This document shows positions 42,072 through 48,504 of a stretch of 48,504 bases of DNA, piece after piece. The position numbers were made by a program, and so were the translations under genes. The notes below the pieces were generated by a model. That model worked only from the letters and a program-made list of their open reading frames with translations. It had not been told where the DNA came from and ran no database searches. This DNA is from Oscillospiraceae bacterium (GTDB lineage: Bacteria > Bacillota_A > Clostridia > Oscillospirales > Oscillospiraceae). The stretch is from NCBI GenBank assembly GCA_017381835.1, contig JAFOBK010000061.1:1-48504 (forward strand), read 5' to 3'. Position 1 is the first letter of the stretch; the number at the start of each line of letters is the position of its first letter.

Positions 42072-42781
42072 TTACCTGATAAATCCCAATACAATCCACA
42101 AAGCCAGCAGGTGCAGTGGGTAGAACAGGTAGAATCCCCATTGGGCAGCCTTGCTATGGGTCAGTTTTTTTCCGGAATAAAGGCAAATCGGCACCGTCGC
42201 CAGTACTGCGAAAATCTGCACGGAAATATAGACACCGAAGAGGGGCACGGCTGCGGAATTCATCATGGCATTTACCAGTGTCATTGCGATCATTTGCAGA
42301 CTCAGACGGTCAAAGAGCGCAAAACAAGCAATCATGGCAATGCCCCATCCGCCGTAATCGGATTTCAAAAGTTCTGCCAGCAGCACAAAGGGCAGCACCA
42401 TAAGCAGCTTCAGCCAGGGCTTTTCTGTTTTCTCCATGCACAGCAGCATTACCGCGCCCAGAGTCAAGTGACCATCACACTTTGATATTCCCAGCTGATA
42501 CCGCCTTCAAAGAGCAGATCAAAGGGAATTTCCGCCAGCAGAATGCCGATAGCAAGTCGGCCTATGTACTTCCCCGGGTTACGGGTGTGATACATACCCT
42601 CCGCCAGCAAGAAACAATAGATAGGGAAGGCAATTCTGCCGATGATGCGGCAGGCATAATAAAGATTGGCCATATACGGTACAGGAAGGCAAGGCACAAT
42701 CGTATGACCGAAATGGTCGATCAGCATGGTAAGGCAAGCGATCAGTTTCAGCCCTTCCTGAGGAAGTACTCTTGTTCTCAT
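42072..42781 (-). pseudogene. TraX-family membrane protein, split by a frameshift
   Basis: Two frames together make one TraX-type protein. The first (ATG at 42781, 105 residues) contains EGLKLIACLTMLIDHFGHTI, CRIIGRIAFPIYCFLLAEG and AEIPFDLLF, then ends just after WEYQSVMVT at a TGA. The second frame continues at once (TLGAVMLLC from 42467) with more membrane spans to residue 131. In intact TraX proteins WQYQNVFFT runs straight into the next span, so one base (probably a T in a CACTTGACT stretch near 42470) is missing. It could be a pseudogene, a sequencing error or a programmed shift; a TTG in TTGA could also restart translation. The start overlaps the mazG-like stop (ATGA). Homologues acetylate pilin in F plasmids; the chromosomal role is unknown. 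Confidence 0.85.
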
Positions 42782-43113
42782 AAGTCACCTTTTAAGCGGG
42801 TGCGGGATTTTTCGCAGGAAAATCCTTCCGGATAGCGGCGCTTCAGTTTCTCGATATTAGCCTGAAGAATATCCTCCAGGTTCATATCCAGGGCAGTTGC
42901 CGCCTCCGCCAAATACCAGGCGATGTCCCCCAGTTCTTTGGCCAGGTGTTCTTTATCCAGTTCGTGGCCATGGGCCATCCACTTTTTTACAATATCGATG
43001 GTCTCACCGGACTCACCGCAAAGTCCCATCACGCTGTTGATCAGTACATCCCGTTTACATAACTCCGGATTCAGTGTCCTCATAGCCAAATTTTGATATT
43101 CATTGACGGTCAT
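42778..43113 (-). CDS. MazG-like nucleotide pyrophosphohydrolase
   Basis: A 111-residue all-alpha NTP pyrophosphohydrolase. The metal motif is split as CGESGETIDIVKK (about 42-54) and KELGDIAWYL (about 66-75), the ExxE...ExxD pattern of MazG/dUTPase-like proteins. The ATG at 43113 (MTVNEYQNL) follows GGAGG; the longer frame covers the promoter. Such enzymes remove non-standard or oxidised nucleotides; the substrate is not readable. It overlaps the traX start by 4 bases, forming an operon. Confidence 0.88.
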   Translation of the reverse strand: MTVNEYQNLAMRTLNPELCKRDVLINSVMGLCGESGETIDIVKKWMAHGHELDKEHLAKELGDIAWYLAEAATALDMNLEDILQANIEKLKRRYPEGFSCEKSRTRLKGDL

Positions 43114-43143
43114 AGGAGATTCCTCCAATCGCTTGATAGTGGA

Positions 43144-43172
43144 ACTATAGCACACGACCGGTAAAGAATCAA
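43144..43172 (-). promoter_or_regulatory. Promoter of mazG-like/traX
   Basis: TTGATT (43167-43172) and TATAGT (43144-43149) with a 17-base gap on the minus strand. Confidence 0.65.
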
Positions 43173-43225
43173 GAAAACCGGAGAATACTTTTACAATCAC
43201 CCTTTTTCTATCATCCGACTTGTGG

Positions 43226-43231
43226 TATAAT
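43226..43231 (+). promoter_or_regulatory. Extended -10 box of the HD hydrolase gene
   Basis: TGGTATAAT is a perfect -10 box with the TG extension, 21 bases before the ATG. The -35 box is poor, as expected for extended -10 promoters. Confidence 0.6.
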
Positions 43232-43252
43232 AGCCGAAAAGGAGGTATTGTT

Positions 43253-43912
43253 ATGCTGACTTACGAAAAGATCATTCACAGCGAAGCCATCAAGACATAT
43301 ATCACCCGGGCCGATGAGTCTTTAGGTGCCCTGGGGTTTACGGAGCATAGTTTTGCCCATGTGATACATGTGGCGCAGACAGCCGGATATATTTTGGAAA
43401 CCATGGGTTATGACGCACGAACTGTGGAACTGGCAAAAATTGCAGGATATCTGCATGATATCGGAAACCTGGTCAACCGCAAGGATCATTCCCAATCCGG
43501 CGCCGTAATGGCATGGAGCATTCTCAATGATATGGGCTGCGACCCTGGCGAAATGGCCACCATTGTTACAGCAATCGGCAATCATGACGAGGGCACCGGT
43601 GTTCCGGTAAACGCTGTAGCCGCTGCCATGATTTTAGCTGACAAAGCAGATGTGCGCCGCTCCCGCGTGCGAAATGCGGATATTTCTACCTTTGATATCC
43701 ATGACCGTGTAAACTACTCTGTGAGAAAATCAAAGCTGGAAATCAATGATGACCGGACTCTCGTGCAGTTAAGTCTTACTGTTGAAACTCAGTACGGCTC
43801 TGTTATGGATTATTTTGAAATCTTCACGCAGCGCATGATTCTGTGCCGGAAAGCTGCGGAGAGATTGGGTCTGAAGTTTAAGCTGGTCATTAACGGACAG
43901 CAGGTGATTTGA
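43253..43912 (+). CDS. HD-domain phosphohydrolase
   Basis: A 219-residue cytoplasmic HD protein from the ATG at 43253 after GGAGG. The metal residues are present: HSFAHVIHV near 32-40, the HD doublet in GYLHDIGN near 66-73, and GNHDEGTG plus MILADKADVRRSR. The C-terminal 60 residues form a small separate domain. HD proteins hydrolyse phosphate esters of nucleotides; the exact substrate is unknown. Single-gene unit, divergent from the mazG-like gene. Confidence 0.85.
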   Translation: MLTYEKIIHSEAIKTYITRADESLGALGFTEHSFAHVIHVAQTAGYILETMGYDARTVELAKIAGYLHDIGNLVNRKDHSQSGAVMAWSILNDMGCDPGEMATIVTAIGNHDEGTGVPVNAVAAAMILADKADVRRSRVRNADISTFDIHDRVNYSVRKSKLEINDDRTLVQLSLTVETQYGSVMDYFEIFTQRMILCRKAAERLGLKFKLVINGQQVI

Positions 43913-43933
43913 ATTTCTGTAAACGGCTTCGCC

Positions 43934-43946
43934 GGTGACCCGTTGG
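43934..43946 (+). repeat. tRNA-Lys 3'-end copy A (13 bases)
   Basis: GGTGACCCGTTGG equals the plus-strand reading of the last bases of tRNA-Lys (44263-44275). It lies 22 bases after the HD gene, and the match ends there. Confidence 0.65.
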
Positions 43947-43966
43947 GTTATTCTGCTTCGCAGTAT

Positions 43967-43985
43967 GTGACCCGTTGGAGACTCG
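43967..43985 (+). repeat. tRNA-Lys 3'-end copy B (19 bases)
   Basis: A 19-base exact copy of the tRNA-Lys 3' part (44264-44282), followed by TTTGCATTTTT and a hairpin (43992-44016). Confidence 0.85.
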
Positions 43986-43991
43986 TTTGCA

Positions 43992-44194
43992 TTTTTCTTT
44001 GCAAAGCAAAGAAAAATAGATGTTTCGCCCCGTCCAGCCGGGGGGGCGACCAACTGTCCTCCGGATATACACCACAGGCAAGCGCAACTTCGTTGCGGTG
44101 ACCCGTTGGAGACTCGTCTGCATTTTTGCCTTTGGCAAAAATTATTGTCCGGCCGGGACCCTACCCGGCCGCCAACCTGCCCCCGGCAGGTTGG
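43992..44194. repeat. Cluster of hairpins between tRNA-Lys copies
   Basis: Four perfect hairpins: 43992-44016 (TTTTTCTTTGC / GCAAAGAAAAA), 44122-44142 (ATTTTTGCC / GGCAAAAAT), 44150-44171 (CGGCCGGG / CCCGGCCG) and 44172-44194 (CCAACCTGCC / GGCAGGTTGG). A fifth, TCGCCCC / GGGGCGA, is at 44025-44049. No credible coding frame runs through 43913-44261, and the composition swings sharply between AT- and GC-rich blocks. Confidence 0.8.
44097..44116 (+). repeat. tRNA-Lys 3'-end copy C (20 bases)
   Basis: GGTGACCCGTTGGAGACTCG is an exact copy of 44263-44282. Like copy B it continues with T-C/T-TGCATTTTT and a hairpin, so B and C are repeats of one larger unit. Confidence 0.85.
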
Positions 44195-44204
44195 ATTTAT
44201 TTTT

Positions 44205-44221
44205 TCGAGTCTCCCGGGTCA
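44205..44221 (-). repeat. tRNA-Lys 3'-end copy D, inverted
   Basis: TCGAGTCTCCCGGGTCA on the plus strand matches the sense tRNA-Lys 3' part TCGAGTCTCCAACGGGTCA with two bases missing. It is therefore inverted relative to copies A-C. Confidence 0.6.
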
Positions 44222-44224
44222 TAA

Positions 44225-44260
44225 AAAAAGACAGACAGGCTTTTGCCTGTCTGTCTTTTT
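44225..44260. terminator. Terminator after the tRNA pair
   Basis: 16-base perfect arms (AAAAAGACAGACAGGC / GCCTGTCTGTCTTTTT) with a TTTT loop, beginning immediately after the encoded CCA of tRNA-Lys on the minus strand. Confidence 0.93.
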
Positions 44261-44261
44261 T

Positions 44262-44337
44262 TGGTGACCCGTTGGAGACTCGAACTCCAGACCCACTGCT
44301 TAAAAGGCAGTTGCTCTACCGACTGAGCTAACGGATC
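44262..44337 (-). tRNA. tRNA-Lys (anticodon UUU)
   Basis: 76 bases with encoded CCA. Acceptor arms GATCCGT / ACGGGTC pair with one G-T, the D arm is GCTC / GAGC, the anticodon stem ACTGC / GCAGT holds loop CTTTTAA with anticodon TTT, and the T arm is TGGAG / CTCCA with TTCGAGT. Its 3' end is duplicated at least three times just downstream. Confidence 0.97.
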
Positions 44338-44339
44338 AT

Positions 44340-44414
44340 TGGCTGGGATGGCAGGATTTGAACCTACGAATGCCAGAGTCAAAGTCTGGTGCCTTACCGC
44401 TTGGCGACATCCCA
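44340..44414 (-). tRNA. tRNA-Gln (anticodon UUG)
   Basis: 75 bases with encoded CCA. Acceptor arms TGGGATG / CATCCCA, anticodon stem CCAGA / TCTGG with loop CTTTGAC (anticodon TTG), T arm GTAGG / CCTGC. Two bases separate it from tRNA-Lys, so both come from one transcript. Confidence 0.97.
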
Positions 44415-44447
44415 ATATTTGGGCGTCCGGCGCCGGACACACGGGGT

Positions 44448-44476
44448 ATTATAGCATGTACCTTTTATTTTTGCAA
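44448..44476 (-). promoter_or_regulatory. Promoter of the tRNA-Gln/tRNA-Lys unit
   Basis: TTGCAA (44471-44476) and TATAAT (44448-44453) with a 17-base gap on the minus strand, about 33 bases before tRNA-Gln. Confidence 0.85.
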
Positions 44477-44511
44477 TACTTTTTTCATTTATACCCAGAA
44501 AATTAAGAAAA

Positions 44512-44541
44512 ATGTGGCTGTTGCAGTTGCAGCAGCCACAT
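44512..44541 (-). terminator. Terminator after murA
   Basis: 9-base arms (ATGTGGCTG / CAGCCACAT) with further pairing inside the loop, followed on the minus strand by TTTTTCTT. Confidence 0.88.
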
Positions 44542-44546
44542 AAAAA

Positions 44547-45809
44547 TTATTCTTCAATTCTGCTGATCTTCGCGCCCAGCGCAGTCAGCTTGCCCAGCAT
44601 ATTTTCATAGCCGCGCTCAATAAAGTGGATATTGCCGATCTTTGTAGTACCTTCTGCACACAGGCCGGCGATTACCAGGGCTGCACCTGCACGCAGGTCA
44701 TTGGCACTCACGTTCGCACCCTTCAGGGTCTTAACACCGGTGACAACAGCGGTCTTGCCATTGATCATAATATCCGCGCCCATGCTGGCCAGCTCTGTAC
44801 AGTAGCCAAAGAAGCGGGTTTCATACACGCTTTCTGTCAGCCGGCTGGTGCCGTCTGCCTTTGCCATACATACGCAGATCTGCGCCTGCATATCCGTGGG
44901 GAAGCCGGGATAAGGATGGGTCTTGACGGTGGTTCTATGGAGCTTGCCGTCAGAAATGATGCGAATGGAATCATCATAATTGATGACCCGTGCGCCCATT
45001 TCCTGCAGTTTATTGGTAATGCAATCCATATGCTTGGGAATCACATTCTGCACCAGCACATTACCGCCGGTGGCAGCCACCGCAGCCAAATATGTACCTG
45101 CCTCGATCTGATCGGGGATAATAGCATATGTACCGCCCCGCAGGCTCTCTACACCACGGATCTTAACTGTATCCGTACCGGCGCCGCTGATGCGGGCACC
45201 CATGGTGTTCAGGAAGTTGGCCAGATCAACGATATGAGGCTCCTTGGCCGCATGCTCAATAATGGTCTGACCGGGCAGCAGGCAGGCTGCCATAATAATA
45301 TTGATGGTTGCGCCTACGCTGACTACGTCCAGGCTGATACGGTTACCCCGCAGGCCAAAGGGGCCTTCGGACAGATGGACATAATCATCGGTCTCATCCA
45401 CATGGGCACCCAGTGCGCGGAAGCCCTTAATATGCTGGTCGATGGGACGGGATGCGAAATTGCAGCCGCCGGGCAGCGCCACGCTGGCCTGATGGAAGCG
45501 GCTGAGCAGAGCGCCCATAATATAGTAGCTGGCACGCATTTTCCGCACCAGATCCGGATCGGGGTTAATGCTTGTAATGTTTGTGCAGTCCAGAACCACA
45601 ACACCGTCGGGTTCTTTGCTGACCACAGCACCCATATCCGCCAGAATATCCAGCAGAATGCGTACATCAGAAATATCCGGCACATTTTCAATTCGGCATA
45701 CGCCCTTGACCAGGAGCGCTGCGGGAAGGATCGCCACAGCTGCGTTCTTGGCGCCGCTGATGGTGATGTTACCTTCCAGGCGATGACCGCCGGTAATCTC
45801 ATATTTCAT
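44547..45809 (-). CDS. murA: UDP-N-acetylglucosamine 1-carboxyvinyltransferase
   Basis: First committed step of peptidoglycan synthesis: transfers enolpyruvate from phosphoenolpyruvate to UDP-GlcNAc. The 420-residue protein has the active-site KNA (21-23), the catalytic loop PGGCNFASRP with Cys116 (E. coli Cys115, the residue fosfomycin alkylates) and RPIDQHIKGFRALGA. The ATG at 45809 (MKYEITGGH) follows AAGGAGAGG; a TTG one codon upstream is possible. Single-gene unit with its own promoter and terminator. Clostridia often have a second murA; this one could be either. Confidence 0.95.
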   Translation of the reverse strand: MKYEITGGHRLEGNITISGAKNAAVAILPAALLVKGVCRIENVPDISDVRILLDILADMGAVVSKEPDGVVVLDCTNITSINPDPDLVRKMRASYYIMGALLSRFHQASVALPGGCNFASRPIDQHIKGFRALGAHVDETDDYVHLSEGPFGLRGNRISLDVVSVGATINIIMAACLLPGQTIIEHAAKEPHIVDLANFLNTMGARISGAGTDTVKIRGVESLRGGTYAIIPDQIEAGTYLAAVAATGGNVLVQNVIPKHMDCITNKLQEMGARVINYDDSIRIISDGKLHRTTVKTHPYPGFPTDMQAQICVCMAKADGTSRLTESVYETRFFGYCTELASMGADIMINGKTAVVTGVKTLKGANVSANDLRAGAALVIAGLCAEGTTKIGNIHFIERGYENMLGKLTALGAKISRIEE

Positions 45810-45855
45810 CAAGGATAATCCTCTCCTTGCATTGTTCATTTCTATACAGTATAGC

Positions 45856-45884
45856 ATTATACCACACCGTTTATGTTATGTAAA
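45856..45884 (-). promoter_or_regulatory. Promoter of murA
   Basis: TTTACA (45879-45884) and TATAAT (45856-45861) with a 17-base gap on the minus strand, starting only 11 bases after the upstream methyltransferase stop. Confidence 0.8.
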
Positions 45885-45895
45885 GGAGATTTTTC

Positions 45896-47191
45896 CTAAC
45901 TATTTCTGCGCAAACCCTTGGGATAATGGTTTTTTATACTGTTTCCGTCCCCTTTTCCCCATCCAAGACTATATCCGCCTGCTTTGATCAGACACCATCC
46001 GCGGCAAGTTCCGGGGATCACATTACCCGCCATATATGCCTTGATTTCTTTGCTTTCCGCAGGAAAGTCCTGGAAGTTTTCGCAGTTTTTAAGCCACAAT
46101 GCCAATGCGTGGGCAGGTTCAAAACGGTTCTTTTTCACCTCACCCAGTTCCAGACCGGGCCGTACCACTTTGATTCTGCGGATGTCCGGCATCTCCTCCG
46201 GCACCCAGTAAAGGCTGCTGCCGAAAAGGATCGCCTTGCCCGCAGGCAGCTTGATTTTCAGCTCTTTTGCAAAGGTTTGCCAATCTTTCGGCAGTTTTTC
46301 ACCGGTTGCCGGCTGCACCTCTGCCTCTTCACCTTCTGTTTTCCGCAGCACCGCCGCAAAATGGCCTTCGCCCAGCAGTTTATGAGGCCACAGCCGGAAG
46401 GCACCCTCCCCTGCCGGTGCAAACCAGGGAGCATCCACAGGTTCACGGATAAACTCAGGATGATCGGCCAGGAAGTTTTCAATGGCCAGTTCGTTCTCCG
46501 CCGGTGCGAAAGTGCAGGTAGAGTACACCAGCCGTCCGCCGGCCTTCAGCAGTCGGGCACCGGAATGGAGGATCTCTGCCTGCCGTCTGGCGCACATCTC
46601 CACAGTTTCAGGACTCCAGTCGGTGACCGCCGCCTCTTCTTTGCGGAACATGCCTTCACCGCTGCAGGGCGCATCGATCAGCACCCGGTCGAAAAATCCG
46701 GCATATTTCTCAGCCAGATTCTGCGGGTGTTCATTGGTGACCAGGGCATTGGCAACACCCATCCGCTCGATATTTCTGCCCAGGATCTTGGCTCGCTTAG
46801 GGTTGATCTCATTACAAAGAAGAAAACCCTCTCCCAGCATCCGTCCGGCAATCTGGGTGGTCTTGCCGCCGGGTGCCGCGCAAAGATCGCAGATTTTCTC
46901 ACCGGGCTGGGGATCCAGCAGCGCCACCGCAGACATAGCGCTGGCCTCCTGCAGATAATATACGCCCGCCTCATGGTAAGGGTGCAAACCGGGACGGGAT
47001 TCCGGGTCATAATAATAGCCCATAGGCTCCCAGGGAACCGGCGCTTTCACAAAAGGAAGGTCCGGCGCCTCCCCTTTCAGGGGGTTGAACCGCAGTGCCA
47101 CAGCTCTGGGGCGCTCCAGGGATTCTAAAAATTCCGGATACTCCTCACCTAACTGGACTTTGATTCTATCTAAAAAAGCTTGTGGAAGCAT
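45896..47191 (-). CDS. RsmB/NOP-family rRNA cytosine-C5 methyltransferase (RsmF-like)
   Basis: A 431-residue SAM-dependent RNA m5C methyltransferase. Motifs: SAM-binding DLCAAPGGKTTQ near 107, the cysteine in DAPCSGEGMF near 175, and the catalytic TC in YSTCTF near 225. A C-terminal domain (about 290-431) with LWLKN and AYMAGNVIPG resembles RsmF/YebU. The ATG at 47191 (MLPQAFLDRI) is preferred; the GTG three codons earlier lies inside the AAAAGGTG binding site. The probable target is 16S rRNA. Confidence 0.9.
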   Translation of the reverse strand: MLPQAFLDRIKVQLGEEYPEFLESLERPRAVALRFNPLKGEAPDLPFVKAPVPWEPMGYYYDPESRPGLHPYHEAGVYYLQEASAMSAVALLDPQPGEKICDLCAAPGGKTTQIAGRMLGEGFLLCNEINPKRAKILGRNIERMGVANALVTNEHPQNLAEKYAGFFDRVLIDAPCSGEGMFRKEEAAVTDWSPETVEMCARRQAEILHSGARLLKAGGRLVYSTCTFAPAENELAIENFLADHPEFIREPVDAPWFAPAGEGAFRLWPHKLLGEGHFAAVLRKTEGEEAEVQPATGEKLPKDWQTFAKELKIKLPAGKAILFGSSLYWVPEEMPDIRRIKVVRPGLELGEVKKNRFEPAHALALWLKNCENFQDFPAESKEIKAYMAGNVIPGTCRGWCLIKAGGYSLGWGKGDGNSIKNHYPKGLRRNS

Positions 47192-47222
47192 AACTTTCAC
47201 CTTTTCTTAAGTACTTTTTCCC

Positions 47223-47228
47223 ATTATA
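47223..47228 (-). promoter_or_regulatory. Extended -10 box of the rRNA methyltransferase gene
   Basis: TGATATAAT on the minus strand, a perfect -10 box with TG extension, about 30 bases before the ATG; the -35 box is poor. Confidence 0.55.
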
Positions 47229-47255
47229 TCACAGCCACCTTCATATTGCCATAAA

Positions 47256-47286
47256 AAAGTGGCACAGCGCAGTGCTGTGCCACTTT
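47256..47286 (-). terminator. Terminator after the EF-G-like gene
   Basis: 13-base perfect arms (AAAGTGGCACAGC / GCTGTGCCACTTT) with a 5-base loop and a six-T run on the minus strand, 12 bases after the stop. Confidence 0.93.
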
Positions 47287-47298
47287 AGTATTTGAGAA

Positions 47299-48504
47299 TT
47301 AGTCCTCGTTCTTAGCCTCTTCGATGATCTTAGCCTGAGCTGCCTTGGGAACTTCCTCGTAACGGACGAACTCCAGAGTGAAGGAGCCACGAGCCTGGGT
47401 CATAGCACGCAGGTCGATAGCGTAGGAGCTCATTTCAGCCATGGGAACTTCAGCCTCAACAACAGTGTTGCCGTCAGCATCGGGGTTCATGCCCATGGGA
47501 CGGCCGCGACGCTTGCTCAGGTCGCCCATAACGTCACCGACGTAGGACTCGGGAACGGTAACTGCCAGTGCGCCCACGGGCTCCAGCAGAGTGGGAGCTG
47601 CATTGGGCATAGCTTCCTTGAATGCCAGGATAGCTGCCAGCTTGAATGCCATTTCGTTGGAGTCAACGGGGTGGTAGGAACCATCGTACAGAACTGCCTT
47701 CAGGCCGACCATGGGGTAACCTGCCAGGGGTCCCTTCAGGATAGCTTCCTGGATACCCTTTTCAACAGCGGGGTTGAAGTTCTTGGGAACTGCGCCGCCG
47801 ACAACTTCTACGTCGAAGATCAGCTCGTTCTGCTCTTCCTGAGGCTCGAAGCGAACCCAAACGTCACCGAACTGGCCGGAACCGCCGGTCTGCTTCTTAT
47901 GACGGCCGTGAGCCTGAACGGTCTTCTTGATCTTTTCACGGTAAGCGATCTTTGCGGGGCTCAGAACTGCGTCAACACCGAAGCGGCTCTTCAGCTTTGC
48001 AACCAGAACGTCCAGCTGCTGGTCGCCGGAACCGGAGATAACCAGCTGATGGGTCTCGGGATTGTTGTACAGGGAGAAGGAGGGATCTTCTTCGTTCAGA
48101 CGGTTCAGACCTGCTGCAACCTTTTCTTCCTGGCCCTTTGCCTTGGGAGCGATCGCCATGGAGTAGCAGGAAGGCGCATAGGGCAGACCCTTCCGAGAAA
48201 CGACCTTACGAGGATCGCACAGGGTGTCGCCGGTCTTAACCTTGTCCATCTTGGCGATGACGCCGATATCACCGCAGCCCAGTTCCTTGACTTCGGTGGT
48301 CTTCTTGCCGCGCATGGTGTACAGACGGCCCAGCTTCTCGGAGGAGCCGGTACGGGCGTTGACCATGGCCAGATCGGGAGTGATGGAACCGGACAGAACC
48401 TTCACGAAGGAATACTTGCCATACTGGTCGGAAACGGTCTTGAAGACGAAAGCGGTGGGAACGCCGCCGGGAGAAACCACGAATTCCTCGGTTGCACCGT
48501 CAGC
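47299..48504 (-). CDS. EF-G-like translational GTPase, C-terminal part (cut by window edge)
   Basis: The reading frame stays open to the right edge, giving the last 401 residues. Domain II ends in GDIGVIAKMDKVKTGDTLCDP, domain III in HQLVISGSGDQQLDVLVAKL, domain IV contains HGRHKKQTGGSGQFGDVWV and domain V SKRRGRPMGMNPDADGN and MTQARGSFTLEFVRYEEVP. Several signature stretches differ from housekeeping EF-G (for example TGGSGQFGDVWVRF where EF-G has GGRGQYGHVWI), so it is probably the EF-G2/FusA2-like paralogue. Codon bias is strong. The GTPase domain lies outside the window. Confidence 0.88.
   Translation of the reverse strand, partial: ADGATEEFVVSPGGVPTAFVFKTVSDQYGKYSFVKVLSGSITPDLAMVNARTGSSEKLGRLYTMRGKKTTEVKELGCGDIGVIAKMDKVKTGDTLCDPRKVVSRKGLPYAPSCYSMAIAPKAKGQEEKVAAGLNRLNEEDPSFSLYNNPETHQLVISGSGDQQLDVLVAKLKSRFGVDAVLSPAKIAYREKIKKTVQAHGRHKKQTGGSGQFGDVWVRFEPQEEQNELIFDVEVVGGAVPKNFNPAVEKGIQEAILKGPLAGYPMVGLKAVLYDGSYHPVDSNEMAFKLAAILAFKEAMPNAAPTLLEPVGALAVTVPESYVGDVMGDLSKRRGRPMGMNPDADGNTVVEAEVPMAEMSSYAIDLRAMTQARGSFTLEFVRYEEVPKAAQAKIIEEAKNED

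Noticed and set aside
40701..42485. 594-codon plus-strand frame opposite asnS and traX
   Set aside because: Spans two unrelated genes and a promoter, no motif or ribosome binding site.
43934..44221. Possible CRISPR-like array because of repeated 19-20-base units
   Set aside because: Only three direct copies with unequal spacing (33 and 130 bases), one inverted copy, matches to tRNA-Lys, and no cas genes.

Overview
The window looks like a chromosomal segment of a Gram-positive, Clostridia-type bacterium, most likely a gut Oscillospirales/Ruminococcaceae-like lineage; the taxon is an inference. Supporting points are strong AGGAGG-type ribosome binding sites, consensus -35/-10 promoters, the type-2 (Firmicute) galactose-1-phosphate uridylyltransferase, sugar-binding lipoproteins with Gram-positive lipoboxes, a DtxR-controlled feoAB locus, and the 5' end of a sporulation sigma-K gene. 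No rRNA, IS transposase, phage module or CRISPR array was seen. Most genes are on the minus strand.

Layout. (1) 1-9.4 kb: a galactose uptake and Leloir operon, mglB-mglA-mglC-small membrane protein-galK-galT-galE-galM, followed by a LacI-type regulator cut by the left edge. (2) 9.4-10.2 kb: an AT-rich upstream region and a 65-codon N-terminal fragment of pro-sigma-K. (3) 10.2-14.8 kb: two tandem, near-duplicate gene pairs, each a TRAP-type large permease plus a roughly 95-residue membrane protein, with a divergent LysR regulator. (4) 14.8-21.5 kb: a six-gene surface glycan operon: polymerase, flippase, PIG-L deacetylase, initiating sugar transferase and two ATP-grasp ligases, with no ordinary glycosyltransferase. 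(5) 21.7-29.3 kb: a second sugar operon (ChvE-type binding protein, ATPase, permease, a second mutarotase, an L-fucose isomerase-like protein) with a divergent LacI regulator and good operator candidates. (6) 29.4-32.4 kb: ferrous iron uptake, feoA-feoB and a Cys-rich FeoB-associated peptide, with a divergent iron-type DtxR regulator and tandem operators. (7) 32.5-35.9 kb: a heterodimeric ABC exporter. (8) 36-38.8 kb: trkA-trkH potassium uptake. (9) 39-48.5 kb: amidohydrolase, asnS, a frameshifted traX, a MazG-like pyrophosphohydrolase, an HD hydrolase, tRNA-Gln and tRNA-Lys, murA, an RsmF-type rRNA methyltransferase and an EF-G-like GTPase cut by the right edge.

How it fits together. The two sugar operons share a design: binding-protein gene first, then a perfect GC-rich stem-loop, then the ATPase and permease, then catabolic enzymes; the stem-loops probably set protein ratios. 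The most novel-looking gene set is the ATP-grasp/PIG-L glycan operon, which suggests an aminoacylated sugar polymer. The most unusual sequence structures are the truncated sigma-K gene at 9887-10084 and the cluster of tRNA-Lys 3'-end copies and hairpins at 43934-44283. All assignments come from reading the sequence; no database search was run.
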